In this document: positions 1-10,829 of the stretch, piece by piece | Layout: every line of letters starts with the position of its first letter | Numbering within the stretch: position 1 is the stretch's first letter | From: Ischnura elegans | Taxonomy: Eukaryota > Arthropoda > Insecta > Odonata > Coenagrionidae | Reading direction: 5' to 3' | Assembly (NCBI RefSeq): GCF_921293095.1 | Contig: NC_060254.1 | Location: 55,350,069-55,414,068 of the forward strand | Length of the DNA stretch: 64,000 bases | Position numbers and translations under genes: made by a program | The notes under the pieces: generated by a model | Databases searched by the model: none | What the model saw: only the letters and a program-made list of their open reading frames with translations | Told to the model about the DNA's origin: nothing

Positions 1-1420
1 GGTATGGAATACCCACCAGGGGAAACGGGAGGTGCGGGGGGGCCCTTCCCCAGAAAAAATTTTAGATGAATGGTTCAAAATGGAAAGTTTCACGGCCTTC
101 TGAGGGATATTTTTATAATCCTTACATTATTCTATAAGAACTATTAGTCCAATTAAGTAAAATGTATTAAACTTGAAAAATTCTTTGAGCCCAGGGGGTT
201 TTATCCCCCAGAGCCTCCCCCCTCGCTGTGCCACTGCCTAGAATGACACTCGCTAAGATCAGAAAATAGGTTAGACTTGCCACTTGACTTAAAGCCGTCC
301 TTTAAAGGTTAAGTGGAGTACCTTAGTAGAATTTTTACAGCTGCATCGAAACGTGGAGTCTCAGACAAGATCACTGAATCAAAACGTCTAGCAATCCAGA
401 TTCAAGTAATATTAAAAATCACGAAGTGCCAGGAGACGTCAGTATCTAATTAATACACCAGAGTACATAGCTTGTTGGCTTGCATACAATAAGAATACAT
501 TTTAAATACTATATGCTTTAAATAAGATAATATGTAAATATAATACTATTCAAAAATTTTGAAGTAAAATTTGGAGTTTAAAATTTATCTCTATCCCAGT
601 AGTCATATAAGATTACCCCAGAATTTCATGAAGTTTCCTTGGAAAACCTGAAATTATTCACAAATTTCTCTGCTTTGGTTGGCTGAACACCCTGTTGAAA
701 TAAGTGCCGTGATTTGGCTCCCTCAGAAAGTCTGTGTTTGTTCTTTGAGAAGGAAATCTCTAATAGATCATGCTGTTTAGGCCTTCGGCTTTCTGCGGGT
801 TGGAATGTATTTCATTATGTATTTATATGCATTAATTTTGATAATTTTCTTTAGCTCTTTGATTTTTGAGTACCTATATTTGTGTGCCATGCAACCCAAA
901 GTTTTGGGAATTTCATTGGTGTAAATTTCTTTTAAAGAGCTGCTGCATTGTGATAAGAATGACATTGGGTGTTTCTAGTGAGATAAAGTTTAGGTAAATT
1001 GAATGAATGATCCTCTTCTGGCTCTTCTTAAATACTGCATTAAAACACAATACATTTCGACAAAGTTATGTGTCGGCCACATTTGGAGGGTTCATGGCGG
1101 CCGTCAGCTGTCAGGATTGTTGCGCCGGCCGCGAGAGGTGGCGGCGAGCGAGGGCGCAACGGTAGTTGCGAACCGGAGCGGACGGGAGAAAGATCTCCAG
1201 CGTCAGCACGCCCGTCCGCCATTACCCTGTAGCTATTTTTCTATTCCGCTTCGACATCTGTATCGCTAGTGCGGCTAATAAACGTGTATGCATAGAGTAT
1301 TTCGCTCATTTAATTAGCTTAACAAACCATTGACCTAGATACGCTAAATGTTACATCATTGCTAAGCGACACATGAGAATGGTGTATCAACATTGAATGC
1401 CTGGAGTCTTTAGACCCCAC
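1..1420. other. Intergenic DNA with a short GC-rich island
   Basis: No convincing gene was found. About 1,080-1,240 is sharply GC-rich in an AT-rich setting and contains GGCGG/CCGCC runs, so it could be a CpG-type promoter or first exon, but no splice or protein evidence supports this. The rest is AT-rich and unremarkable. Confidence 0.4.
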
Positions 1421-1644
1421 GTGCACTGGCAACTTTTACAAGGCAACTATTTAGTTGCTTTGAGGAAGTTCCAATGAAACACATGGCATTGACTGTGGCC
1501 TCACGCACAGGCGACTTTTTAGTTGCCGCAACTAAATAATTGCGTCCGGACCATTTCCAAGGGTCAGTAAACTGTTGCCAGCAGGAATAGACAACGTGCA
1601 TTTTTAGCAACTAAATAGTTGCTTTGAAAAAGTTGTCAGTGCAC
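1421..1644. mobile_element. MITE-like non-autonomous DNA transposon
   Basis: The two ends form an imperfect inverted repeat of about 38 bp, starting GTGCACTGRCAACTTTT and running into the palindrome GCAACTAAATAGTTGC. The middle is non-coding and carries another GCAACTAAATAATTGC-like stretch. Length (224 bp), long terminal inverted repeats and lack of coding capacity fit a MITE. No clear target-site duplication was seen, so the superfamily is not assigned. Confidence 0.7.
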
Positions 1645-3281
1645 GGGGGCCCTTATGGCAGTTTAAAAGAGGAACCTGGAAGGGATCTTTCATTCATTTG
1701 AAAAGATTCATGTGGCTTCGATTTTCAATAAATTTTACCTTCTAAGACTCACATTACTAGAGTTTAAAAGGTTAGCAAGAAAGCTGATCAGTGCGATCTG
1801 AAATCAATTGTGAATTTGTGTGACTGTGATAGAATCAATAAAAATTAATAATATTGGTGATGATATCTTTTAATAAATGATCTTACCTGAGTGGTGTTAG
1901 TTTATTTACCTATTTCCTCCTTCCAGTTAGTTTTGCAATGCCTTAATTATTTCTTCTTTTGGCTAACGTCACCTCTTTAGGCTTGCAGATGCCCTGAACC
2001 ACAATTCTTGACGTTGGCTTCTGCCACACATTGGGTAATTTAAGCATGATCAGTAAACAGTAGTGACTACTGATTCTTAGACTACCACCACAAATTGTAT
2101 TTGTGTAAACATTTGAGGCGAGACTTTAAAAAAAAACTTCTGCAAAGGAAGTCTTGAAGCTAAGCTGCTAATTATATTTTATGCTTGTTTTTAATTGAAT
2201 AATGCATTAACATTTTGCAAGAATAGTGCTTAATATGTTAATGGCTGCTTTAAAATACTTTCTAATTTAATTCATGCGAAAGTAATTCTCTGCATTTTAT
2301 CTTATGTTGAGCATATGCAACATTAATAGTTTTATAGTTCTTTTCATGATAGATGTATTCTGGTCTCCATTTAAAAAACAAAATGCCTAAAGTAACCTTT
2401 GAAAATAATAGAGCAGCAATTGATTACGTCCACCTTGCCATGATATAAATCTCTACACCACAATAATTAACTTTTATTGTTCCCATGATGCCATGTCTAT
2501 GGTTGTTTCTAGAGTATCCACGATAAGTATTCTTCCATAATTCAATGTTTGAATGCAGAAAAATGCTAGAAAAATCACTGTGGCACTCTGCACTCAAGAA
2601 ATTTCTCACTAATTTTTTCTATCAACATCACCATCGGACTTCGGGCACTAAAATATCACCTCATGGTTAATTTAATGCTATTTGTTTATTAGCTAGCATT
2701 CACCAAAATGCTATAATGAAGTGAGATGTCATTGAAAGCTAAAAAGGTGTACTTCTTGATGATTGCAGTCAAAGGGCATTGGTTGGATGCTGGCAAAGTA
2801 GAATTATTCCACAATTATTATGTCATTTTTGCCAAATCACTTTTTTTATTCAAGTGGAGTTCCTTCTTCAATTTTGGACTCAAAATTCAAAAATGTCAGC
2901 AATCACTCGGCGGGAAAAATGACTTTTCCATCATGCAATATGCCTAGCAAGCACCAGTTAATACCAGAATAATACACTTTATCTGCTAAATTAGCTCTTT
3001 CCTTTGGCTACATTTGTGTCAACGATCGAAATCTCTGTGGTGCGGGCATCCTGATTTCTGCAATGTCTTCATGGACACCAGCTGTTGCTGTATTTTAATG
3101 TTGGAGAATTTAAGTTAGGTGAAGGTAAGTATCAGATAGGGCGTCTTGATTCATCCTCATCTCCGTGGACACTAACAGTGGATGTATTTTATCGTGGGGA
3201 GCATTTAAATTAGGTGAAGGTAAGTATTGCCGAAAAAATCTTCTCTTTTTGCTTGGGATTTGAGCTAGTGGGACTTAAATG
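1645..3281. other. Intergenic, no feature recognised
   Basis: AT-rich sequence with only short chance open frames. A diverged internal duplication (about 3,090-3,140 against 3,170-3,230, both ending near TTAGGTGAAGGTAAGTAT) is the only structure seen. Confidence 0.4.
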
Positions 3282-3376
3282 GACAGGATTGTCACCCCTG
3301 TGAGATGGGGGTCAGAATACTCTCACAGCATCCCTGCTTGTCGTAGGAGGCGACTAAAAGGGTTTTCAGTAAGTCC
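3282..3376. repeat. Dispersed repeat, copy 1
   Basis: About 90 bp closely match a second copy at 3,834-3,922, with shared words CACAGCATCCCTGCTTGTCG and AGGCGACT. The block looks like a dispersed arthropod repeat, possibly a retroposon tail; the family is not identified. Confidence 0.6.
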
Positions 3377-3833
3377 ATTAAAGAGCCTAGTTTTCACGAA
3401 ACAAATACATGACCCAAGTGTTCCGCTTAAATTTTAGGTCTTGGTAGATGTACATGAATATTTACCCTGAGGTCATTCATATCGTGTCAGTTTATCTCCC
3501 TCCCCATCAGTATTATGTATTCGTGAGACCTTTTTAACAAATAGGTGTCATGGGGGTAGAATATTCATCTTTTAAAATGAAGCAATAATAGAAGATATCA
3601 TTGAGTATTTGAAGCATCTCTGCAGATGGTGAAGAAGTTCTTCTTGTTAGCTTTTGGTCAACAGAAATTCTTTCCATTGGTATGAGTGGTTGATGAGAAT
3701 TTATTGTTGTATATTAAAGAGTTCGTAACGGGTGATCCTAGAACTCAGAATAAGGATCTCATTCATCAGGGTTGATCACATAAAAGAATACATTCTTAAT
3801 TCTTAGATAAAGTTATTTTAATGGAATTTGAAT

Positions 3834-3922
3834 TGGCAGGAATGTCACCCCTGTGAGTTGGGGGTCAGAATACTCTCACAGCATCCCTGCTTGTCGTAAG
3901 AGGCGACTTAAAGGGTTTTTAA
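3834..3922. repeat. Dispersed repeat, copy 2
   Basis: Direct repeat of the block at 3,282-3,376 with a few substitutions. The roughly 460 bp between the copies look unrelated to it, so two separate insertions or one split insertion are both possible. Confidence 0.6.
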
Positions 3923-4903
3923 TGGGTATGCTTTCTATGAGCCTGTTGTATCATTACAGCACATAAAAGTGATTTTACACTGCCTCAATCATGGCACCCA
4001 GAAGAAGGGTTGTCAATGCGTGTGGATGAAGGTCCTCATAGGAAGGTGGTGTCATGATGGGCATTAGTTGTCCGGTGAATGAGCGTTGTCAGCATAAGAA
4101 GAATTAGCGAGTGAGAGTACCAAATTAGGGAGGGAGAGAGAAATGTTTGCATCTCTGGTAATTCTGGATGGACTTCTTGAACATTATGCCAGACCCTCTA
4201 GCAGGGAGAGTCCCAGGAAACATGCTAAATCACGGTGGTTGTGTTCAATGTTTACTTACATGGTATATTACTTGTCTACCAATTGATTCTATGGAATCAC
4301 TGAATGCATTTTTCACAGTATGTGTAACTTATGAAGTGCCTTATTTATAGGAAATACCCTTAGTGGGTCCTCCTTAGGCGTGAAGGCCTTCTCCAATGGA
4401 CATTAAAAAGAAAGTCAAATGTACTTTATTTCAAGGGAAAGGAGTCAAATGGAGATCATGTGTTACAGGGCGTGTGGGGGGCGAGGGTAACTAAGGACCT
4501 CGTTCTCACTCCCATGCGGCGCCTGTTAAATCATGGCATTCCCCCTTCGGTCGTCTCACTCGTGGAACTTGGAAATAGGGGCACCTTCAAATGGTCAACC
4601 TCATTGCACTTCCAGGGGAACCGGGTGGGTCCACTTGTCAGGGTGTAGTGTGTAGGATAGGGGGTCACCCGGGTCCGAGCAGCTGTGCCCTTGCATTCAT
4701 TGCAAGGATCGGTTGTAGGCTCATGTGGGTTTCCCATAGATTTCACTTCCCCCGTAGGACTATTGAGTAGGAAGACTCCTTCACTGCCCCCAAGGGAGAT
4801 TGACTACCATACTGTCCCATAAATAAAACGAAAAATCACTGCTGAGAATTTCACTTTTTAGAAATTGCATATGGTGAAACATTGGTTCCCTCAATATGCT
4901 GTA
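3923..4903. other. Intergenic, no feature recognised
   Basis: Only short open frames without recognisable motifs or mutual support. Confidence 0.35.
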
Positions 4904-5431
4904 TTAGTGAGAGGCCATCTTTTTAACAACCACGTTTACGTGTATGATATGTATATTGTTCCTAATAATGACACAATCGAAAAAAATTAACGGCGCATGG
5001 CTGTGTTTGGGCAAATTTCGATTTACTGGCTTCCAAGAACTCTTCAAACAGTCTTTCAGCTCTTCACAGATAGAGAAGTTCAAGGAATCATATTGGGGTA
5101 GGGTGAGGCAAGGTATTGTGGACCAGTGAGCGGGGATAATCCTGCGGATAAAAACGCTTTCTGATGTGGACAGGCAAGGATACCAGGGTCGGAATTCAGT
5201 GTCACCTAATTGCAATACACAGTTACAGAGAAGATCCACTTTGAAGGCGTCAACGTTCTCCACAGCCCAATTCGACTGGTTCTTTGCCCACTCGCATTGA
5301 ACCTTGGCGCTAGTAGGGGGAAGGGTGGTGACATAGGTGGTTGGGCTGATTTCTGTGATGACTGTGTGCTGGATGGTACAGTCTATCAGACTGACTGATG
5401 TTAACCTCGGCTGCCGTTCCCCCTTCACCAT
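4904..5431 (-). CDS. Hypothetical ORF, 175 codons
   Basis: An uninterrupted 175-codon frame that is long for this AT-rich background, rich in Cys, Pro and hydrophobic residues. No family, signal peptide or catalytic motif is recognised. It sits just outside the viral-fragment cluster and could be a remnant of an element gene or chance. There is no second copy in the window for comparison, so coding status is uncertain. Confidence 0.25.
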   Translation of the reverse strand: MVKGERQPRLTSVSLIDCTIQHTVITEISPTTYVTTLPPTSAKVQCEWAKNQSNWAVENVDAFKVDLLCNCVLQLGDTEFRPWYPCLSTSESVFIRRIIPAHWSTIPCLTLPQYDSLNFSICEELKDCLKSSWKPVNRNLPKHSHAPLIFFDCVIIRNNIHIIHVNVVVKKMASH

Positions 5432-5741
5432 GGCATCTTTACAGTGGACTGTAGTCTGTGCCTCTCTCGATGTATCTCCCAGCTAACATAAATTGTCCTT
5501 ATGTGGGTTGGTTTCAAGTGCCTTCATTTGTGCCTGCCTGGGCTTCGCTAGGATTGTGAAGTCCGTTTTTGGCATCATCATTCCACAGGTGCATCCTTCC
5601 CTGGCAAAGGGTATAGGAAGAAAGGTGTGTTATCCAGTTATATAACATTGGCTTTTCCAGGATTAATAGGAGTAGGTAAAGGTGATTTGGTTACAGAAAA
5701 CAGTCCATCATACTCAATAGCGTCTTGGTAGATGTTATATT

Positions 5742-5950
5742 ATTTAATAAGGCGCCCTACCTCACATTTTACAGGAGCGGTAAAGCCTTCTAGCAAACGT
5801 TTCAACATGGAACTCGCATGAAGTTAAAAATTACCCGGTTAAACCCGGTTAAAATCAAAATTTTCGAATAAAATTACTTTGTGAAAATTTGGAATAAGAC
5901 CCGGATAAGCAAATTTCCCAGGATAATACACATAAGGAAGCATATCAGTA
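5742..5950 (-). pseudogene. Fragment of the SF3-helicase Rep gene
   Basis: On the minus strand this stretch matches, with frameshifts and stops, the helicase core of the Rep at 11,764-12,972. Recognisable pieces are a KFAY..L.PNFHKVILFE stretch around Walker B and a SSMLKRLLEG...APVKCE.GRLIK stretch downstream. It is about 70 codons long and clearly dead. It ends next to a TTCCGG..GCCATCTTGG motif (about 5,969-5,988) like the one at the ends of element A, which may be a junction sequence. Confidence 0.65.
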
Positions 5951-6105
5951 GAAAGGGGGGTTACTGGATATTTCCGGTCGCCATCTTGGAGAAAACGACG
6001 ACAAATGACTGCGAAATTGTTGTTTCTTGTAATGTTTCATTTCCATTGTAATGTTTCATGAATAAGGAACCTCACATTGTGAGACATAAAAAAAGAAAAC
6101 AATAC

Positions 6106-6981
6106 TCATGCGCAGCGCACGTGTATCTTCATAGCCTCGACTGGATTTTTGACCCCGCTACCTTTCCTCAAACTCTCCACCTTCATTATGAACAAAGAAA
6201 ACCTGAGGTTATGTTGCCTCCTCTCCGTCGTTCCCTCGATATCAAATCGAGCGGCGACGGATATTGCACCTACGACTGCAGAGATGCTAATGGCCCATTT
6301 CCCATTCCCCAGCGACCTGCCCTCCTCCTCGTGGTCCTTCTCTAGATTTTCTTCTGATAGAAAGTTAGAGAAACGACGCTTGCAAATATGAAGGCAATAT
6401 CGCCCTCTTGAAACTTGAGAACTGACTAAGCAGCTAAAATTGCTAATCCAAGCGCAGTGAACACGATCGGTGTCAGTTAAGTACAATGAATGTCTATACA
6501 TGGACGCGACAGCAACCACACTCCCTCGCAGGCCGCCTCTTAAACCGGAAGATCTTCCCACAGACTTGGCAGTGTGGCACGTATGAAAGAAAGAGGTATG
6601 GCATGTATGTTGCAATGTCGCTCCCTCAAAGTTCAATTGCAGCCGGTAAAAGCACCTCTCACACACATGAACCAGTCTCTGGTTTGTAGGAATCGGTATC
6701 CTCTTCTTTCTTAGCATCCTACTTTTCACAGTGTAAAACATCCACCTCGAACAGACCCATAATGCGTCTTCAGTACTCACCTTGATATTAATAGTGACGA
6801 TTATGGAAATGAGGCTAGTATATATTAGCATATTGTCTTTACACTGTGCTAAATATTCTTTGCGCGATGTGTGATTGCCCATGCCCCTCGCAAGACAGAG
6901 AAGGGGTAGGGGAATGACATCAGTCTTCTGCGCAAGCCCGGTCTCTTTGCTTGTGCACGTTGATGGCGATGCGTCGCACAC
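6106..6981 (-). pseudogene. Chimeric relic: zinc protein joined to PolB N-terminal fragment
   Basis: One open frame of 291 codons joins unrelated pieces. Residues about 70-125 match the zinc-protein family of this window (EDALWVCSRW, then VCERCFYRLQLNFEG). A frameshift then destroys the second Cys pair. Residues about 163-215 match the N-terminal zinc region of the element A polymerase (LYLTDTDR.H.AWI.NF and LHICKR.FSNF.SEENL). The remainder is out-of-frame sequence. The order implies that a Maverick-type left end was deleted or recombined so that zinc gene and polymerase became adjacent. It is not a functional gene despite the open frame. Confidence 0.6.
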
Positions 6982-7253
6982 TCAGATTTCTCGGCCATAA
7001 ACTTGGCGAAATGAACGAGAACTATATCTCGCACTTCATCAATTTCGTGCTCTATAAATCGTGTACAATAAAAACAGCGTTTACAAACCTGAACTAGTCT
7101 CTGGTTCGTAGGAATCAGAATCCTTTTCTTCCTCAACATCCTACTGTGCACCGTATAAAATATCCACCGCGAGCACACCCATAATGCATCCTCCGTATTC
7201 ATCTTGATATTCTTAGTGACGACTATGAAAATGAGGCTAATATATATTAGCAT
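6849..7253 (-). pseudogene. Second zinc-protein/PolB relic
   Basis: The frame begins with the zinc-protein N-terminus (EDALWVCSRW, SRMLRKKRI, LVQVCKRCFY). It then runs directly into a piece resembling the segment upstream of the element A polymerase body (IDEVRDIVLVHFAKFMAEKSE, compare about 26,550-26,640). The arrangement repeats the neighbouring relic at 6,106-6,981, suggesting tandem copies of a deleted element end. Only the first Cys pair of the zinc domain survives. Confidence 0.6.
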
Positions 7254-7257
7254 AACA

Positions 7258-7662
7258 TTTTTTACATTATGCTCAACTCTGTGCGCGATTTGCGATTGTC
7301 AATGCGCCTCGCAATACATAAGAGGGGAGGGGGGATGAAATTGGAGTCTTTTGTGGAAAGTCGGTCACGTTGATAGCGCTCGTTGGAGGTGATGGTACGG
7401 AACAGTGCAGGGTGACGTATGCGCCGTTTAATGATGGTTCATTCATAACTTTGATTCATCAACGCAATGTCGTCTTGATTTATGCAACGCTAGCAGATCG
7501 TGTTTTGAAGGACGCGAGGCTGTTTTCGCGGGATAGCGGATGGGGTTGGAGCATGAAGCAATATTACGTCCTTCGGTGCTCCATCGTTTCTCTGACTAAT
7601 AAAAATGGAATTCTTTGGGTTTTCCGGGATTTAAATAAATGAAACACACCTGAAATTACATT
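7258..7662. repeat. Direct repeat, copy 1 (zinc-gene upstream region)
   Basis: This block repeats at 9,516-9,922 with high identity. It starts with a TGTGC.CGA..TGCGA.TGTCAATGCGCCTCG region and ends at CCTGAAATTACAT. Each copy lies upstream of a minus-strand zinc-protein N-terminus and contains a plus-strand open frame. The two copies flank the capsid/Rep/zinc block at 7.7-9.4 kb. Confidence 0.75.
7370..7642 (+). CDS. Small ORF conserved in both direct-repeat copies
   Basis: A 90-codon frame open on the strand opposite the zinc protein. The second copy at 9,623-9,865 is also open (80 codons) and similar over its length, including VTYAP.NDGSFITLI and QRNVVLIYATLADR. The first codon of the open frame is not ATG. 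It could be a real small gene or the 3' end of a spliced or capsid gene; function is unknown. That both copies stay open is suggestive, but because the copies are close at the DNA level it is weak evidence. Confidence 0.35.
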   Translation: MIALVGGDGTEQCRVTYAPFNDGSFITLIHQRNVVLIYATLADRVLKDARLFSRDSGWGWSMKQYYVLRCSIVSLTNKNGILWVFRDLNK

Positions 7663-7864
7663 CAGAAAATTATATTCAGATAGAAAATAAATGGAATTCA
7701 CTCAACTCATGAACTGAGGTTTTATGGGTGTTGATAATGATATAAAAGAATACAAGGTAGAGATAAATGAAGCAAGCATATTGCATTGCCAAAAATTTAG
7801 GTTACACACACATATGCACATTAATGCATATTTTTTTCCTTCGTTCTTTTTTTTCGCTACATAT

Positions 7865-8311
7865 TCAGGGTACCCACAAAGAACCCTTAGCACCCTTACC
7901 CACAAACGTAAATGAACGTATTTCCGAATAAATCTGTTTAACATGAGTATCTATACGACTAATTGTACATTTCCTATACCCAGCTTTAATATTTGAAACC
8001 AAACCCCAAGCCTCAGCAGCAAACAATAACGCTGGATTTACAGCATAAAATTTATCATCCCAACTTTCAGATATCTTATAAAAAACAAAATCTTCGTCCA
8101 AATCCTTCACATATTTCGTTCTAAACTTCAAAAGGGGTGTCGAATGCAATTTCAACATTCTCGGCTTTCGCCTAACACGGCGAAAAAGCCGCCTCGAGCG
8201 GAGACGACGATATTTCAAATACTTCCATCGATTCTTCCTCCGAACACCGACCCTCTTCCTTCGGAAGTAAGGCCTTTTCATTTTCCAAGTACGGCGTCTC
8301 CGCACATACAT
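7865..8311 (-). CDS. CRESS-type capsid protein (arginine-rich)
   Basis: A 148-codon frame starting with a very basic segment (MYVRRRRTWK, then repeated RRK/RR clusters to about residue 50), typical of capsids of small circular ssDNA viruses, where it binds DNA. A likely beta-rich core follows. About residues 112-124 (AGYRKCTISRIDT) resemble the conserved YR-I--V-V strand of circovirus-like capsids, and the second copy at 11,395-11,789 has the equivalent YSRFMIRNVNV. It overlaps the 3' end of the Rep gene by about 140 nt in another frame on the same strand, a compact viral layout. It is short for a complete capsid, so the C-terminus is probably truncated. Capsid identity is inferred from composition and context. 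Confidence 0.6.
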   Translation of the reverse strand: MYVRRRRTWKMKRPYFRRKRVGVRRKNRWKYLKYRRLRSRRLFRRVRRKPRMLKLHSTPLLKFRTKYVKDLDEDFVFYKISESWDDKFYAVNPALLFAAEAWGLVSNIKAGYRKCTISRIDTHVKQIYSEIRSFTFVGKGAKGSLWVP

Positions 8312-8906
8312 ATTTCACCGGAGTCTTAAGTGCAGGATCCTCGAAACTATCATAATTATAAACAAAAATTACTATTCCATCAAATCTTATAACTCTACCG
8401 ACACCACATTTCACAGACGCCTTAAACGGCTTCCTTTCCAACAACCTTTTCAAAATACCCAAACAATGATACTTAGCATCAAATTCTTCAAACAATATAA
8501 TCTTATGAAATGAAGGATATAAATCCTGATATGCAAATTTACCAATATCAGGATAAAATACATATCGCATATTACTTCTACCTATCAAACTCTCGACATA
8601 ACTTGTTTTACCTACATTTGTTTCGCCATAGAGATAAAGCATTTGAAATTTATGTGAATGGTTTACAATAGCCTCGTTAAACCATAAAGCTACCTCAAGA
8701 GCCCAACCAAAATAACTACATGACACAGGAAGCAATTTGAAATCACTTTTTATAGAAGCACGCAAATCTGCATGATATTTTTGTAAAAATATATATCTCG
8801 AATGATGCTCGACAGCAAAAGGGTCAGTAAAAGAAAAATGATCACAAGAAATAGCCCACCGATACACTCGATAATTAAACGATAGTTTAGAACTACTTCC
8901 GGCCAA
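8172..8906 (-). pseudogene. Truncated Rep: superfamily 3 helicase domain
   Basis: This 244-codon frame contains a complete SF3 helicase core: Walker A GETNVGKT (94-101), Walker B IILFEEFD (about 136-143) and a motif C-like VIFVYNYD (about 179-186). It is about 45% similar by eye to the helicase half of the Rep at 11,764-12,972 and shares its FNYRV start region and acidic Ser-rich tail. The N-terminal HUH nuclease domain is missing: the frame begins where a zinc-protein gene has been joined (about 8,880-8,906). In CRESS and parvovirus-type replication the helicase unwinds DNA after nicking. Without the nuclease this copy cannot initiate, so I treat it as a relic. Confidence 0.75.
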
Positions 8907-9397
8907 ACCTCATTTTCAGATGACAGGATGGCGGTGCTGCGATCCCAGTCATCGGAATCGAATTCGGACGAGGAGATAGTCTCCTCACTAAATGAGGAGA
9001 GCACCTCCGCGTCGTCTTCGTGGCAGTAAACTGTCGCGTTCAATGAGAAGGAAAAGGAATGGACGCGACAGCAACCACACTCCCTCGCAGGCCGCCTCTT
9101 AAACCGGAAGATCTTCCCACAGACTTGGCAGTGTGGCACGTGTGGAAAGAAAGAGGTGCTTGTATGGCACGTATGTTGCAATGGTGCCCCCTCAAAGTTC
9201 AATTGCATCCTTTAATAACACCTCTCACACACCTGAACCAGTCTCTGGTTCGAAGGAATCAGTATCCTCTCCTTCCTCAACATCCCACTGTGAACCGTAT
9301 AAAGCATCCTATTCGAGCAGAGCCACAATGCGTCTTCAGCACTCATATTGGGATTGTTAGTTACGATTATGGAAATGAGGATAATATATATTAGCAT
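8880..9397 (-). pseudogene. Zinc-protein gene, copy with one stop
   Basis: This copy matches the intact zinc protein at 21,635-22,201 in layout: MSAEDALWLC start, basic LRKERI segment, VCERCY, then HCQVCGK and ECGCCR. It then has an acidic Ser-rich stretch with FSEETISSSEFDSDD, like the FSEETVSSSEFNS of the intact copy. A single in-frame TAA (9,212-9,214) falls between the first Cys pair and the following LNFEG. The acidic tail stops abruptly where the Rep helicase begins, so the 3' end was replaced by recombination. Confidence 0.65.
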
Positions 9398-9515
9398 ACC
9401 AAATAGACTAAAATTATAAATATACTATATACACAATACCACACACATAACAAATATAATAAAATTATAAACATACTACATATAACTATACTGTAAATAA
9501 AACTATACTATAAAT

Positions 9516-9922
9516 TTTTACATTGTGCTCAAGTCTTTGCGCGACGTGCGAATGTCAATGCGCCTCGTAATACAGAAGAGGGTGAGGGGAGGGGGGATAA
9601 CATCAGAGTCTTTTGCGGAAAGTTGGTCACATTGATAGCGCTCGTTGGAGGTGATGCTACGCAACGGTGCAGGGTGACGTATGCGCCGTTGAATGATGGT
9701 TCATTCATCACTTTGATCTATCAACGCAATGTCGTCTTGATTTATGCAACGCTAGCAGATCGCATTTTGAAGGACGCGAGGCTGTTTTCGCGGGATAGCG
9801 GATTGGTTTGGGGCAAGAAGCAATATTACGTCCTTCGGTGCTTCATCGTTTCTCTAACTAATTAAAATGGAATTCTTTGGGTTTTCCGGGATTTAAATAA
9901 ATGAAACACCTGAAATTACATA
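9516..9922. repeat. Direct repeat, copy 2 (zinc-gene upstream region)
   Basis: Partner of 7,258-7,662. An AT-rich stretch of about 110 bp (9,400-9,515) separates it from the zinc-protein start, which is not present in copy 1. Confidence 0.75.
9623..9865 (+). CDS. Small ORF, second copy
   Basis: An 80-codon open frame homologous to the ORF at 7,370-7,642; the C-terminus ends at SLTN where the other copy continues ten residues. No motif is recognised. See the partner entry for alternatives. Confidence 0.3.
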   Translation: MVTLIALVGGDATQRCRVTYAPLNDGSFITLIYQRNVVLIYATLADRILKDARLFSRDSGLVWGKKQYYVLRCFIVSLTN

Positions 9923-9927
9923 TGATA

Positions 9928-10188
9928 TTATATATTTCGACCGCAAAATGCTAAATTAATTACGTATGACATTTTATACCTAACGGATGCTTTATGAAAA
10001 TTTGAAATATTCAAAGCGTCTACGGATTCGGGTGGCACACACCCTATATATAAATTGGGTAAACATTTTACACTCCCTGAATCTTTTAACATACCCACAA
10101 AGTCCTTATACTTTTTATCAGACAACAAATAATCTTTACACTTTAAATGTCTGTTACACCCCGGATATAATAACAGTTTTGCATTCAC
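9928..10188 (-). CDS. Hypothetical small ORF
   Basis: An 86-codon frame with an N-terminal PGCNRHLKCKDYLL segment and scattered Cys. It lies downstream of the 10,204-10,728 frame on the same strand and could be its continuation after a frameshift. No family is recognised. Confidence 0.25.
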   Translation of the reverse strand: MNAKLLLYPGCNRHLKCKDYLLSDKKYKDFVGMLKDSGSVKCLPNLYIGCVPPESVDALNISNFHKASVRYKMSYVINLAFCGRNI

Positions 10189-10203
10189 ACGTCCAGTATA
10201 TTT

Positions 10204-10728
10204 TTAATTGTCAATATCAGTGTAGTTGCCAATTGATATAGCAGATGGTACAGTATTCGAAGAATAATCTTCTGGAGTGTAATAACGGCTAATAAATTTT
10301 GTGAAAACGGCCTTCTCCAAACGACGATCTAAAACAACTAATTCAGCACATATCTTCACAATATCTAAAGGATAATCATTATGAATAAACATAGCAGCTA
10401 AAAGTATATCAACAGGCAATCTATTACAATAGGTAAAAATTGCTATTTCCCTCATTCTCTTTGCTCTGAAACTAGAACAAAATAAACAATGGAGAATATA
10501 TCTAGGCCATTCATCAATTGGCGTTCCAGACAACCTTCCGAGCGCCCTAAGGCACGATAAAGGATCGGCTCTAATGAAACCGACCATTCTTTGAAAGTCA
10601 AACATTCTAACAGACCGAATCGATGCCTGTAAGACAGGAGACAATCGCTGAAAAAGTTCAAGGCGACGTATACCTCGCCTATGTCGATTCCCGCGACGTC
10701 CAAAATCCATCGATGTAACAATATCCAA
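10204..10728 (-). CDS. Hypothetical basic, helical ORF
   Basis: A 174-codon frame with an Arg-rich start (GRRGNRHRRGIRR) followed by alternating hydrophobic segments that read as alpha-helical. No catalytic motif, signal peptide or known family is recognised. It lies inside the cluster of Rep/capsid fragments and on the same strand, so it may be a viral accessory gene. An alternative frame is also open over 10,452-10,778, so the choice is tentative. Confidence 0.3.
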   Translation of the reverse strand: MDIVTSMDFGRRGNRHRRGIRRLELFQRLSPVLQASIRSVRMFDFQRMVGFIRADPLSCLRALGRLSGTPIDEWPRYILHCLFCSSFRAKRMREIAIFTYCNRLPVDILLAAMFIHNDYPLDIVKICAELVVLDRRLEKAVFTKFISRYYTPEDYSSNTVPSAISIGNYTDIDN

Positions 10729-10829
10729 TTCACAGAAGAAGGTAGGAAACCAAGTTCTTTCCTTACAAAAAACGACACAGAGTCTGAAATTAAAAAATTC
10801 CAGACTCTGGATTTCAGATTTCAGATTTT

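Noticed and set aside
1003..1269. 88-codon ORF across the GC-rich island
   Set aside because: GC-rich sequence suppresses stop codons; both strands are open and no protein family is recognisable.
4460..4746. Overlapping ORFs on both strands
   Set aside because: Short, overlapping, no motif, no homologue in the window.
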